A stretch of 64,000 bases of DNA, taken from positions 33,646,906-33,710,905 of the forward strand of contig OY987264.1 in NCBI GenBank assembly GCA_963920665.1. Reading direction: 5' to 3'. The stretch is from Straminergon stramineum (Eukaryota; Streptophyta; Bryopsida; Hypnales; Calliergonaceae). Both the position numbers and the translations under genes were made by a program. Below the pieces are notes generated by a model. It worked only from the letters and a program-made list of their open reading frames with translations, was not told where the DNA came from and did not search any database. Below are positions 1 through 12,310 of the stretch, in pieces (the stretch's first letter is position 1; the number at the start of each line of letters is the position of its first letter).

Positions 1-918
1 GCTAAGCCAAGAAATCATAGAGATAGATTGAATAATTGTGATGAATATTTGAGCCCATCATGCAAATCTTGGCCCAATTAGTGAGTTGAGAAGACTCTTT
101 CCCGCCCAAATTTTTGCTCTCAAAGCAACCCCCTCTTGAGTTCAATTCCCCACTAAAGCAGTTGTGTACAATCTAGTGAACTCCTTCCCCATATTGAACC
201 AACAACTTTGTGCACCCCAATGGTTACAAATTGTATTTGTTCCTTTATTTTTTTACTTAAATTATTATTATTATTGACATGGTTGGTTTTTCCTCCAAAT
301 GAGATTGAAATCATTGTCCAAGTGAGTGTTTGACTTCTACCAAGTTATTCCTGTAAGTTTATCTCGCCTTCACAACTTATATTTCACTGATGATTTTCCC
401 TAAACAGATGGAAGAAACCTTTTTGAGACGAACTCCCTTTGTGCTGTCCAGTCCCGGCGGTCAGTGCCACAGCAGAGTCTTAATCATATTGATGTAAGTG
501 TTTGAGGACAAGCCACCCTTTGCAGTAAGCTCAGGCAGAATCGTCCCTGGCCTGGCCTGGCCTGGCTGCTGCCTCTGCTCGTAATAGTTCGTATTCAGCA
601 GCAACAGCAACAGCAGCCCACCCCTGCAATTTGTGTCTAATGGATTCTGCAATGAGAACAGTCTTTGTTCCCTTCATTGATTTCATGTGCTCATAACCAA
701 ATGAATGCAACCTTGACCCAGAAGACGACGACCAGTAGTATAATTAATAGTACAGTACTACTGAAGAAGTCAGCCAGCAATATAGGAGAGAGAAAGCTGG
801 CTGGAGGAGGGAGACTGATAACTTACAATGAGCCAACTTAATTTTGAGCTTAACTTACAGGTAGCATCCGTCATGCTGGTCATGGAGAATTGGAGATCAT
901 TTGTGAAAAGGGGAATAA
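1..918. other. Spacer without a recognised gene
   Basis: No supported gene. The stretch from about 440 to 640 is richer in GC than its surroundings and carries short direct repeats of TGGCC and a CTG/TTG-rich run (about 540-615). Open frames here are short and resemble no family that I know. Confidence 0.5.
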
Positions 919-1298
919 AGGGAGCCAACCCATTTCCGACAACTGCAGCAATTGAGCAGATCTGGAGCACAGGTACGCCGTTGAGAGGGAAAAAGTTTCT
1001 TATGTGCAGAAATAGAGTTCAGGAGGAGGATTTCATAATTTTTCAAGATTTCATTTCCCAAAACAAAGTTACCAAGAATTTTCTGTGTGAAGACTTTGTT
1101 CATCCCATACTAGGCATACAGGTCAATCATCCTATTTCTGACCAAGGGCTGATTGCAAAATTGAGAGTCTTCTAGTTCAATCGTAATGCGCCATTTCTAA
1201 TCACTTACTCATCTCATACCTTCATGGACATTGACCTCCTTCACTACACTGTTGAAATGGGCGGAGGTGTGTGTTGATCAAGAATGGGTTGACTCCCA
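919..1298. mobile_element. TIR repeat copy 1 (family shared with 40144-40519)
   Basis: Both ends carry an imperfect inverted repeat: the left reads GGGAGCCAACCCATTTC and the right, reverse-complemented, GGGAGTCAACCCATTCTTG. The interior aligns in the same order with the repeat at 40144-40519, for example the shared words around 'aatagac/agttca', 'tttcataatttttca', 'accaaggg(c/t)tg' and 'attgagagtctt'. The copies are clearly diverged. No target-site duplication can be fixed and no transposase is visible, so this is a non-autonomous element of unassigned superfamily. The 115-codon frame at 828-1175 lies mostly inside it and is not a gene. Confidence 0.65.
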
Positions 1299-1546
1299 TA
1301 ACCAAAGATAGAGAGTCTGTCAACCATTGGCCTTAGCTTTTTCCGCCCTATGAGGATTTATGATTTCTTAGTAACACTTGAATTTGCTTGCAATCTAACA
1401 AAGGTGCATATGTTGAAATAATTGTATTCCACCCAAGTAGGATGAATTGTTGTTCCAACCCGGCCCTGATATAAAGCCCTTGGCAGTTGGATTTGAAAGA
1501 ATTGAACGATCCTAATGGTTCAAACTTGGAGAGTTTGGACCAGCCT

Positions 1547-2473
1547 TTAACCCTTAAAGGACCAAGGCCTTTTTTCTGAAAAAAAAACACTCAAAACTGC
1601 CATTTTTAGAGTAAAGAGTAAAAAGTATTGAAAATTGTGTTCTTGGCACATCTAACCGTAGGATCTCACACCTAAATAGTATGAAAATGTGTGGAAAAAA
1701 TTTCAGAAATTTTGACCGCATAGATTGCAAGATATCTTCATTTAAAGTGAAGAAAACAAGTTTTTTCACACATTGCGGGACTAGGTTATCTGACTTTGAA
1801 CCTTCTTAACTTTAATTTTTTGCACTACAGAGTTTTGAGCTTTAAATCTTTATGGTGGAGAATTGAGTTGAGAGTCTAGGGAAAAAAAGAAAATACAAAA
1901 AAATTTAATTTTTATTCTTTAAAAAATTGTTAAGTAGAAGTAGGTACAAGATAGAAGGAAAATCTAAATTATTAATATCTCTAAGATGAAATTAAAATGC
2001 ACTAATCCCAATGGTGAAATTTTTCTAGAAAAAATATAAAACCATAGGGATAACTTTTTTTGGAAAAATTGGAAAAATTGCATTCAAAAATGAATCCTAC
2101 AAGTTATTTTTTCAGGAAGATGCTCTAGTTGCCCGAAAAACAAGATTGTCTATAACTTTCTCATAAAAAATCCAAATAGAATGAATCAAAGCTTTCCGTG
2201 TAGACAAAAATATAATCTATAAGAGTAAAAAATTCAAAAATTCAAATTTTAGAAACTTTTTTTTGCTGCCCCCTCTCCCCTGTTTTGAGCTTATTTGGGC
2301 ATAACTTTTGTTCCTGGGCACCAAATGAAAAAAAAATTATATTCCCACGAAGCTCATCAATTTTTCTGTCTTCATAAAAAGTTTTTAAAAAATCAGGACA
2401 AAAATTGAGACCGTAGATACCTGCCCGAAATCTCATTTGTCCCTAGAAGGGACAATGGTCCTTTAGGGGTTAA
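1547..2473. mobile_element. TTAA-flanked TIR element, copy 1 (piggyBac-like, non-autonomous)
   Basis: A 919-bp element lies between TTAA at 1547-1550 and TTAA at 2470-2473. The left end reads CCCTTAAAGGACCA and the right end, reverse-complemented, CCCCTAAAGGACCAT. The interior shares ordered motifs with the copies at 19053 and 22928: 'caaaactgccattt', 'atgtggaaaaaatttcag'-like, 'atagattgcaagatat' and 'tttaaag'. TTAA duplications with CCY...RGG ends are the known signature of the piggyBac superfamily. I see no transposase frame, so the copy is non-autonomous. Because TTAA is palindromic, it could also be the outermost part of the inverted repeat. Confidence 0.7.
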
Positions 2474-2755
2474 TCTAGCCCCAAGTATAAACCAGGCCTT
2501 ATTAAGTGTCTATTGTGTGACACCTGGCCTTCCAAGTTCAAAAAGGTCATTTTCATCTGCTTCCACTTGGAGAAGAGAGCATGCCAAATAAGCAGTGGAT
2601 TTGTGGCATTGCAAACTAAATTCATCCTACTGCCTGTACTCTTTCATTGACGGACTGCTTTCAAATTTCATAATTCACAACTTTCAGATTCTTTTTGACT
2701 TTGCTCTGAGAAAATAATCCAGTCCTACAACAAAGAAAACCTGGCTGGAGGTTTC

Positions 2756-2793
<38 letters not shown>

Positions 2794-3682
2794 TTGACTG
2801 GTTTGCATGTTGGTTTCAATGTTTGAGTGCAAGGCACATGCACAACAAGTTGAAGTCACAATTTCACACAAAAGCTAACACACCCACCTAACTCAGTCTT
2901 GTACCACAGAACCCAATTTGCACATACAAGTCTTCTGTCCAACATCCGTAACCCACACCACCACCACAATGAACACCACATGTACAGTACCTCAATGAAA
3001 AATATCCATACTTGGTAGACGCATTCCACGCATGCCCATTGTAAGTATTTACTTGGCAAATACTTGTGCACTTGAGAGCTTCAATTCAGCGTTCAGTTGT
3101 CACTTAAGCTTAGTTAACACGAAAGCAGAGGTGAAATTTCCATTGCACACTGAAACAAAGTTAATTAATGTCCATGTGTTCACTTGGTTATATCTGTTTG
3201 ACAGGTTGGGGTGAATCTAAGGGAGGGGGTGAAAGTACTGCTGCCATGTAAGTTAAGTTATGGGAATTTGGGGGAATGTTGTCAATCTAATCCATGACCT
3301 GCCTCACTGCCTGCCTGCCTGTGTGTGTGCTTTCAGTACCGAAAATGCTGTGCCTCATGGGAATCCCCCGTAGGGATTCGCCTTCTGGTAAATCTGACAG
3401 GTAATGGGTCTTTACAAATTTGGTCTACATCTGCCTGGAGAATGATGGTCAAACTGCCTGGCAACTCCCCACCACTCCACCACTCCACCACTCTTTAGCA
3501 TGGGGACTCTCGGGCATCATCAATGAACTGGCACCCGGCATGTCGGTCCACGGTAAGTCACCTTACTCCATTGGCCTCTCGAACCGCTGGGAAAGTGGGA
3601 ATTTGAAAGAATTCCCACTCCAGGAGGTTACTAAGTTACACCTAAAATGGCCCTTGTAAGCATAGGCATCGCAGAAAAATTA
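2474..3682. other. Spacer with TA microsatellite and a GC-richer patch
   Basis: Holds a (TA)n tract at about 2758-2790 and short CTGC and TGTG runs near 3305-3330. Bases 3330-3660 are GC-richer and carry an open frame (3420-3659, 79 codons) with no family I recognise. No gene is supported. Confidence 0.5.
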
Positions 3683-3749
3683 TGACCACTTCACACTATA
3701 GCACAAGGTCAACAAATGCTCACAAGGTGATGGACTCTTGATCAAATTA
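3683..3749. repeat. Extra copy of the left end of the adjacent Tourist-like element
   Basis: About 67 bases that repeat, with mismatches, the first bases of the element starting at 3750: both begin with a (g/t)g(a/g)CCACTTCACACTA motif, then 'gcaca(a/t)ggtca(a/g)caaatgc' and end near 'ggactct(t/c)(g)atcaaa'. It looks like a tandem duplication of the terminus or the remainder of a second insertion at the same spot. Confidence 0.6.
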
Positions 3750-4332
3750 GGGCCACTTCACACTACACTACAGCACATGGTCAGCAAATGCCAACATGGT
3801 GAGGGACTCTCGATCAAAGTATGGGTCAACTGAAAATAGAGACCCAAATTCTAGTCAAGAGTTATTTGTTATTTGTCGTTGTTGGGGTTTGAAACCTAAT
3901 CTCCACTATTAAAATGCATTCAATGAACCTACTCCTCTTCAATGACCAATGATACCTTCTTATTCAAGTTATACCGTTCTTATTCCTTGTTTGATGATGA
4001 GAGCATGTGCTATGATTATTTTACCAGGACTCCTTTTGCATGTTTTTTTATCTTTTGCTTGAAAAAATTGACATATAGAGTGAGGTTTCATGAATTTATT
4101 AAAAAGTTGGATAGATTAATGTAGAGAGAGAAGGATAGAAGTCAAACAAATGGTATAGATCTGGGTTTAGGGCTTGGCCATGGCCTTTGGAGGCTTCACA
4201 CTATAACCATCCGAAGGCTCCAATTCCTATTTTTGGGGCCTATTTATTCCCCATTTCCTTGAACTCTCACCAAAGTTTGGCCACTCAATCCCACAACCTC
4301 TTGACTTGGACAAACATAGTGTGAAGAGGCCC
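3750..4332. mobile_element. Tourist/PIF-Harbinger-like element, copy 1
   Basis: A 583-bp element starting GGGCCACTTCACACTAC and ending with the reverse complement of GGGCCTCTTCACACTATG. It is flanked directly by TTA at 3747-3749 and 4333-4335. A three-base TTA/TAA duplication with GG...CC ends is typical of Tourist elements of the PIF/Harbinger superfamily. The interior matches the element at 26013-26712 over a long stretch, including 'tccttgttt(g/a)atgatgagag' followed by 'catgtgct'. No transposase is present. Confidence 0.75.
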
Positions 4333-4653
4333 TTATAGACATCACAAAAGAATTATTGCACATGTGTAAATGCTCGTGAAACTAAATGCAAGTGATTGCA
4401 TGAATTTTGGAGGCATGATGCATTAGTTAATAAACTTTAGAGGTGAAAGGTTATAGGACTCATGTTATATTTAGTTTAATTTAGGCAAATCCAAAATTAA
4501 TTACTTCAAATCATTGCTCAAACGAGTGATTAACTTGAAATATAAATTTATTGAACATCATCCCCTTTCAAATGCTTTCAATTCTCCTCACAACTTTGCT
4601 CTATTATTATCCAAAAGCAAGGGTTGATATTTTGTCATGGTTGCTAATAAGTA

Positions 4654-4734
4654 CTCCCTCCATTTCGAAATAGTATATCCATTCTCAATGATGATTGCAT
4701 TGAGAATGGATACACTATTTCCAAATGGAGGGAG
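4654..4734. mobile_element. Stowaway-like MITE, 81-bp near-perfect hairpin
   Basis: Begins CTCCCTCCATTTCGAAATAG and ends with its near-exact reverse complement. The two ~37-base arms are separated by only a few bases, and TA flanks both sides (4652-4653 and 4735-4736). CTCCCTCC ends with TA duplications are the hallmark of Stowaway MITEs (Tc1/mariner superfamily). The 62-codon frame at 4637-4825 is only read-through of this hairpin. Confidence 0.85.
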
Positions 4735-4736
4735 TA

Positions 4737-7427
4737 TAAGTTTACTTTATGTCCTAAAGATTAGAGGACTTAAGAAATTAACTTCCTTTTTTGGACTTAG
4801 AAATCAAGAATCTTTTTGGTTGTAAATCAAGGATATGTTTGTTTTAAAGGGGGGAAACTCCAATTCTTTTTAGGAACTAACATATTAGAAGAATATGTTT
4901 GTTTATGAATGGACTTCAAAATTCATGAAATGATGAGATAGCTTCAAAAATTATGTTCTCTCTCTTAGGGAATGTGCTCACTGAGGGTGATGTCTTAACC
5001 TTGGAAAACATAAAAAAGTTTATCCCCTCCTATAACAGAGGATTGAATTGAATTGAATATTAGTGTATATGTGTGTGTGTGTCTCTCTCTCTAATATAAT
5101 ATACAATATGATATTAGTGATTTACAACTTGTTTGCTTGTTTATGTTAACACATTTATTTGATTACTGAGGTCGCATTAGTGAATGTAATAGTCACATTA
5201 TTATATTTCATTCTTGACTAGAGACATCTATTTCCAAGAATCTTGCCACAATATGTAATTTGTCATGTAAAGGGAATAGAGTGTAGTGGAATTATTTTGA
5301 TTGTTTGATTTGAATGGGATTATTTTGTCTCACTCTTGGTTAAAGTGTTCCCCCTTGGTATGAATTGTTCCCTTGAAAGGAGATTTTGTATTATACCTTG
5401 ACATCCTACACCCAAGTGTGTATAATAATGACATGAGTAGATAATGAAAAAGAATTCTATCCATTCTTCATAATAAAGGACATGCCCAATGTTATTTAGA
5501 GGCAACTGGGGGGGGGGGCAATAGGAATAGAATTAAAATCAATACATTCAACAAGGTGTGAGAAACTATATGCCAATACTTTGAATAATTATACTTAATC
5601 TTTAGATTATGATTCCTTGTAAAACAAAATGATAGGGAATGCATTAAATGTTTGAATAAGTTGAATTAAGTAATTAAAGTTGATAAGATAAAGCAAAAAA
5701 ATTGCAAATATTGTGATTTTTTTCCAAGTAAATTATCATGAATGTGATTTTGTGAGAAAACAATCGAATTCACTTGTTGTAGGTCAATTCAATATGCGAA
5801 ATTAAGCTTTAAAGGATTAGTAGATTAGTACCATTGTACAAGAATTATCCAACAATATAAAAGTGGCTAAAGTTCACATACAAGAGCTAAAGTATGAGCA
5901 TCCAATCTACATATGTGCTATTTAAAGAAAAAATCAAATATAAAATAGTTTAACCTTATTCATTTTCACCCACATTTATACATGTTCTTTTACTTACTAG
6001 TAAGCTAGCAGAAATTTGAGATGATTTCTTCTTCAAAGATAATTTTTTTTGTTTTCTAATTTGCACTAGACCACCTCAAATTATGACTAATTCAAAAACT
6101 TGTTGATATATGTAGAGGAAAAAAGCATTCTATTCTAAAAGTTTTATTAATGAAAAATATTAAGGTCCTAATCTCCAATATTTTTTATAACCTAAAGATT
6201 GCTCCAAACTTAGTACATACCTAATGTTTAGGGCTAGCAAAAATTAATTATAAAAATAGATGACAAAATATTTGGAAATTAGTTCATTCTTCAATTGTAT
6301 AGTAATTAAATAATATTGTAGAATATTGATAGTCTATTCCTAGCTTTTAGCTAATAAAAGAATTATCTAGTAGAGAATGTTGAACCTGCCTTTTTAGTAT
6401 GATATAAAAAATATCATAATGGGTATATAATAAACTACAACTTTCATTTACACAATCATGCTTGGATGTTTTATGTTTGGTGTAGATCAATGCAATTGTT
6501 GTAAAGAACATAGATTTTTCTTAAGTGGTTGAATGCTCTATAAAAAATTAATTATGATTCATCAATAAATATTCAAGTTTTTATAATTTTGTCTAATTCT
6601 ATGTCCAATATTATTAATTTTCTCTATTGGAATTCTCAAGACAATCACCTAACTTATTAGATCTTTCTAAAATTTTGGAATTTTCAGTGAAAGTGATTTT
6701 TTTGCTCACAAATCTTTTTTATAGAAAATTATTGCATAAGAAGTTTAAATAGCATAAATAATACAAGTTGATCTATTTCAATGTTCAACCTTAAACCTTT
6801 AATTATGTTGAAAAGTCTTAGCATACAAATTATACAAAATCTTCTCAAATTGAATGTTTAATAATAAGAGATTTTAATATTTACATGTTAATAAGGTGAT
6901 TGTTGAAGGATGATTTAGAATAGTAGTATTTTCAAAATGTCAAAATCTCTTAGGATTCTTTCATTGAAATGAATTCCATCTATTGGACATTTCAACAATT
7001 AATAGATACTTTAACTTCTTTACTTGTACTAGTATCTAGTTTGTATTATGTTGAATCTATCCTTCAATGTTTCTTCTATTTTACTTCAATTTATGAATAT
7101 TTTTGACATAAAATGCTTTTATTATAGTCATCAAGTTAATCCCTAATAACAAAAGATGTTAGGCTTGAAAAGGACCACTTCAATTATAAAAAATATACTT
7201 CAGATGAGACCATAGTTATATTACTACAATCTTTGAATAAGATCACTTATATTGGTAAGAAAATTAAATTAAACAAAGCAAAGTCCACAAGTGACCTACA
7301 AAAAACTTCTTCAACAAATACAAAGCCAAAATTAGACATCCTAGTCGTTAGGAATGAAATAGTATGATACAAATATATTGGTGTGTAATAGACATGATAA
7401 AATGCATAGGGAACACAACATATTTTA
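4737..7427. other. AT-rich spacer
   Basis: Long AT-rich stretch without a supported gene. Notable only for an 11-base G run at 5508-5518 and a TG/TC microsatellite around 5065-5092. I found no paired C run that would make the G run an element end like the one at 43000. Confidence 0.6.
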
Positions 7428-8218
7428 GGACCACTTTACACTAGTCATGGGGTTGAATGGAAGGGTGTCTGGATTTGCATGAGTTTAGGCCCTTAATCTA
7501 GACCTGATTCAATGATTTGGCCCTAGTTAATGTGAAGCAGTGAGGTTCCATTTTGGTGGAAATTTTTTTATTATGTGCTCTTGAATTTTTTTAATGCACA
7601 ATTTCAAAAAACATAAAACATGTACCTTTTCTTTTCTCTTCCTAAAGAAGACTACTGTCTACGAGCTCAAACATAGTCTACCTAGACCAAGGAAATGACC
7701 ATGGAAATATTTGCAACTAATCTAATTGGTCATTTGGGTCTTTTCATGGGTCATCTTTCTAATCTACTCAAACCATATTTCCATTGGTGACCCTCAAGGA
7801 TGTGTTCAATGTCTTATTATTCGACAATAAGAATGATTTTTGTCAATGTTTTTGTTTTGGGCACCATGGAGCCAAATTACACCATTTCAAAGTAAATCTT
7901 TATCTCTTTCTCATATAAAATTCATTTTTTCACCAATTTTTTTCTTTCATTTCTATTCAAAATATGGATGAAGTATCCAATTTTAGATGAAAAAATATGA
8001 ATATAATTGAAAAACGTTTGTTTGTTCCAAAGATGGATGGTTGTAAATGTATAGTGCTTCCCAAATTTTTAGGGATTACTATGTTGACATTTTCTCAAAA
8101 TATAAAAACAGGGTACATTGATGTTAGTGAAGTCTTCAAAATGAGTCTAGGTGCACCGTGTACCAAATTTGCATTGCTAACTCCACTCGAAATAGCAAGT
8201 GTGAAGTGTGAACATACC
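7428..8218. mobile_element. Possible degenerate Tourist-like element, copy 3
   Basis: The left end GGACCACTTTACACTAG, preceded by TTA, resembles the Tourist-like ends at 3750 and 26013. About 790 bases on, an inverted partner occurs whose reverse complement is GGTATGTTCACACTTCAC, followed by TAA. The two three-base flanks differ (TTA versus TAA) and the right end is diverged, so this is tentative. Confidence 0.35.
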
Positions 8219-9545
8219 TAAATTTATTGCATAGTACCCGTAGTGGCTTTAAATGTGGAAGAAGAAAAACTCCTGTCCTGTAAGGTAAGTGTGGACTTCA
8301 TGTGTCACCCTATCTTTCCTTTGATTTTGCACCTTCAGCCTTACAAAAATGTAAGGAATTTATCACTTCAACGTAGCAATGCATCTGTCAAAACAGTCAT
8401 CAGACTTGTACATGGGTGAAAACAACTGCGTTCATATACTTCAAATCGAGACTGCGACGTTTTTATCGGTTGATTTGTACAACTGACTGTATGCTTTGCA
8501 GCTGGTGGATTGATGCACACAATTAATATACCACATTTAAAAAAAATTGAATTTGACTAATTCAAATGAAGCAAATTCCAGTGCAGACCTCATTAGTAAA
8601 TGAAGATCGAGGATTAACATATTATTTACAGGAATGGGGTCAGTACAAAGAAAGTACCAATTGCCTGATTTGTTGCTTGGGTTGGAATGGTTTCTGGAGC
8701 TCAAACATTGCACTGGTGGTACAAATGTGGAAGCCTCAGGAATTGTTGACTTCAGCATCCAATAGTTCCTAACAAGATAGACATCAATAAGGTAGCATCC
8801 TTTGTTCAATCATGCATTCTTGTACTGTATGGTTAGTAGTGTGCTCATAAACCATCCATTGAAGGGCTATTGGACCTTTTTTTTTATGGTTTTCAGACAC
8901 CCAAAAATATTTTCACTTATTTTTCACTTGAAGAAAAATTGATGCAGAATTTAACACAAGTGGTTTCATATTTTTTGGAGCATTTATGAATTACTTATGA
9001 ATTTCCAAAGAATTATGTGGTAGGCACCTATTCTTGATCATAGGCCTTGTAAAACTCACACACATGCAGTTTGAAAAAAGATATGGCTTGACAAAAAATA
9101 AGCATTGCGGCATTCAAAAAGTAATACACAAGATTCCTAAATGTAACCATTACTAAACTTAAATGGACCCTAAATTCTTTTAACATTTGTAAGAAGGGAA
9201 TTGGGCAATCAATTCTCATTTAGAAAAATTAAGTGGACACACCCTGGCTTTGAAATGGACCCTCTCTAGCTCTTATTCCATCCATTGGCAAAGTATGAAT
9301 CAATACCTAACAAAGCTTAATTATGCTTTCACATTGTTGGCAATCCATTTCAGAACCACTTACTATCCATTTCAAAAGTACCTAATGGGTTGTTTGAAGA
9401 AGATGGTCAAAGTAACAACATACTACTATACCGTAGACGGTATTGGAAAAAATGCAATGATTATGGCTATTGGTAATATGTGTATTGAAGAGAAATGTAG
9501 GTCCTATCATTATCTTTCAACTATACTTTGAGAATATATTTGTGG
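8219..9545. other. Spacer without a recognised gene
   Basis: No gene supported. Bases 8240-8530 are somewhat less AT-rich than the surroundings. Open frames at 8537-8809 (-) and 9250-9531 (+) lack recognisable domains and look like chance frames. Confidence 0.5.
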
Positions 9546-10134
9546 TTAACCCCTAAACATCGAGATTCATCTCCAAAATTCACAATTTGAGAAAAATCAT
9601 TATAAAGTGCTATTTGAAAGTAGATTTTGGAATTGATATACAAATGAAAGTCGTAGATTATGATTTTTATTATGATTTTTAGATTCCATCTATATGGTTA
9701 GATTCATGAATTCTATCACCAATATTGTTTTATAAATTTTGGGAGAAAAATTCCAAAATTCCTTCAAAATTTGATTACAAGTAAAATATTATCATTTTTT
9801 TGAGTAAATTTGTTGGAATGGATTTGAAATGAGGTTCTCTTCACATGGTGATTTTTTGAAATTTTTGTGTTCTTCCTATCTATGACCTCATTTTGGCAAA
9901 TCCAGTTTAGAACTAAAGTCAATGCAATTTGACCACTTGACATACTTGCACATTTGTAATTTTAGAAAAATATGAACTCTAATGAAACCAAATCCAACCC
10001 TTAGATAGGACAAAAACTTGATAACGTATCTTCACAAATTAAAATAATTTTCATCCAAGTAGTTAGGAGGATGAAACTGGTGTTTCAAACTGTTCATCGT
10101 CCAAGAAATGGACTTCAACGTGTTTAGGGATTAA
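9546..10134. mobile_element. TTAA-flanked TIR element, copy 2
   Basis: A 581-bp element with TTAA at 9546-9549 and 10131-10134. The left end is CCCCTAAACATCGAGA and the right end, reverse-complemented, TCCCTAAACACGTTGAAG. The first eight or so bases fit the family, but the interior differs from the ~940-bp copies, so it is a separate subfamily. No coding capacity. Confidence 0.65.
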
Positions 10135-10561
10135 CCTCATGTGTTGCTCTAAAATGTAACGTAAAGTCGTGTTATTTTATTCCTCAAATAAAATAATTTG
10201 CATCACGCCCCTTGCAAATCTACGAAATTCACAATTTAGGAGTCAGGCCTTCATGGTCACTTGTTTGCCATTGTTTGCTGACTCACACAAGCTAGCTTTG
10301 TCTTGAAATAATCCCACACAACTCCTATAATGTCTCTTCAAATTAAAGAGGTGGCACCTCCAATTGGTTGCAAAATTTTAATGAATTGCCAATCCTAACA
10401 TTTCAGAACATTTTTCTTCATCATCAAATACATTCAAGTTTCAAATGACTCAAATATGGTGTTGTCAAAAAGAGGGTAAGATTTCCTCCAAATTACAAAT
10501 TTTTATTTTGAAAGCAAATAAAGCAACTAGAACTGCTTTGGGGTGATCCATTTGTTAGAGG
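10135..10561. other. Short spacer between two TTAA elements
   Basis: No feature seen beyond ordinary AT-rich sequence. Confidence 0.5.
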
Positions 10562-10713
10562 TTAACCCTTAAAAGGATGCAATCCCCATGACCCAAGGTA
10601 GTCACCAAAATTTCTCCGATTATTAAACCAATAGGTGCATTATGTTTCTCTACAATCAACAAGTGAAGTCATCCATCGGACACAAAATGTCCGTGTCGAC
10701 ATTTAAGGGTTAA
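10562..10713. mobile_element. TTAA-flanked miniature element, copy 3 (144 bp)
   Basis: TTAA at 10562-10565 and 10710-10713 enclose 144 bp that begins CCCTTAAAAGGATGC and ends, reverse-complemented, CCCTTAAATGTCGACACG. The inverted repeat is only about eight bases, so this short copy is less certain than the others. Confidence 0.45.
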
Positions 10714-11837
10714 GCCACCTCTATCATTGCAAGTGCTTCAATTCTCGTCAAGCACCCTTGTTGCTGCTTACCCTACGCAACGTAGCTCACTATAGGAGTC
10801 TGGTTGGTTTCCTTTGCCAAAACCTGTGCCACTCCCACAAATTTAAGCTCCTTGTACGCAACTGCAATCTCCTATTGCACTGGAACTTGTTATTGTGTGG
10901 CAGGATTCCTTTGAAATAAACGAACTGTCAACTCAGAACCTTTCAGTTCTTGGCAGATTTAATGGAGAAGAAAGGCTACCTTGCCTTAAGAAAACCCAGC
11001 TGGGCAGCCCTCCCTTCCGTCCGGTGTCTTCTAGCTTTCCATGACGACTATCTTATCTTAGCTGGGTTAGGGCGGTCAGGCCAACTGCCATGGATTGCAA
11101 AACTTGTGCGAGTTTCTGAGGCTCCGTCTGTCCGTCATTCTGGAGTTTTCTCATAAGTTTTGGATGAGTGTCATTGGACTGCTGAACAGATCGATCGACT
11201 GATGCTACTTAAGTTAGCTTTGGTAGCTTAGTAGTAGCTCTGCCAATCCTTACACTGTGGCTCACATGGCTCCTGCTCAATGCAAGCCCTTGCAATGCCA
11301 GGCCAGGCCGGGCCAGGCCAGGGCCAAAGTAGGGTAACCTCACTCTTTGATGACTCTCTGACAATCCAAGCTGGGAGCGTAGCTGATCAACATGAAACCC
11401 TCTCCTGGCTAGTCTCCTAGCCTCCCTCGAGCAGCAGGATGAACAACTCGGAAGATAGTCTAGATATCATCCGGCCTGGCTGGCTGCTGGTGTCGTATCG
11501 TCGCTGTCAGGGCTGGCCGGATCTTTCGAATTAAACAACGCCTGGGTGGCAGCAGAATGGTACATTAAAAAGGGGCCAGGGAACACAGAATCATTCAGGG
11601 AGACATTCCCTCAATAAGATGGTTTTATAACTGATTAATCATAATTAAATCGGAAATCAGTTTCGTACTCTAGACACTCGCTGCTGAAACTCTTCATGAC
11701 TGATGAAAGAACTGCTGCAATCGGCTGCTGCTTTGATGAAAACAAAGGGACGGATTTCCTCTTCCTCAGTCTGCTGTTGCTAGTTGCTTCTGGAGTTCTG
11801 GGTTTCCTCCGGTCCTCACTTTTGCCCTTGTGGTGTA
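10714..11837. other. GC-richer spacer without a recognised gene
   Basis: Distinctly higher GC than the flanks, with clustered GGCCAGGCC-type direct repeats around 11295-11325 and several TAGCT/CTGCTG runs. Open frames at 10950-11156 and 11635-11893 show no domain. It could be the promoter or leader of an unseen transcript, but nothing proves it. Confidence 0.4.
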
Positions 11838-12308
11838 AGGTAAAACAGCCCATTACGGACCAAATGGTGAATTTGCCCCCTTGTCATTTCTGAAATTTTC
11901 TACTTTTTTTTTCAGAGAAAGTCAAGTGATAGAAATGGCGAGAGCATTTGAAACTATACTTTTTTGACAAAGTGTGAATTTGTTATGAATTTCCGAAGTG
12001 TTCATCCCATCATAGCCTAAGAGAGTCTACAAAATACCCCAAAATCAACCAAAACTGATCCATAATACTCATCTTACTCAACTATAGGGGTCACAAACTT
12101 TTCTAACACAAAAGACCTGAAAAAGGCACTTCCTACAATGAACTAACTCTAAAAAATTGAAAGTTCCTATTACAGTCACTAATTACTCCATTCCAATTAG
12201 CTAAAACATTGAATGTGGCCCAAATCTAAATAACTAAAAGAAAACCATAATGAGGTCATTCTTAGGAGTCCACAATGTGTAAAAGGTCCACAATGGGCTA
12301 TTTTACCT
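11838..12308. mobile_element. TIR element of 471 bp with TA flanks
   Basis: The left end AGGTAAAACAGCCCATTACG faces a right end whose reverse complement is AGGTAAAATAGCCCATTGTG. The match continues as GGACC on both sides, giving about 25 bases with few mismatches. TA flanks both ends (11836-11837 and 12309-12310), which would fit a Tc1/mariner-type duplication. The ends do not resemble the Stowaway element at 4654. No transposase is seen. Confidence 0.65.
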
Positions 12309-12310
12309 TA

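Noticed and set aside
828..1175. 115-codon open frame on the plus strand
   Set aside because: It lies mostly inside the dispersed TIR repeat 919-1298, has no domain, and its sequence recurs without an open frame at 40144-40519.
5508..5518. G run that might be another hAT-like terminus
   Set aside because: No matching C run, subterminal GCGAACAA motif or 8-base duplication is found nearby.
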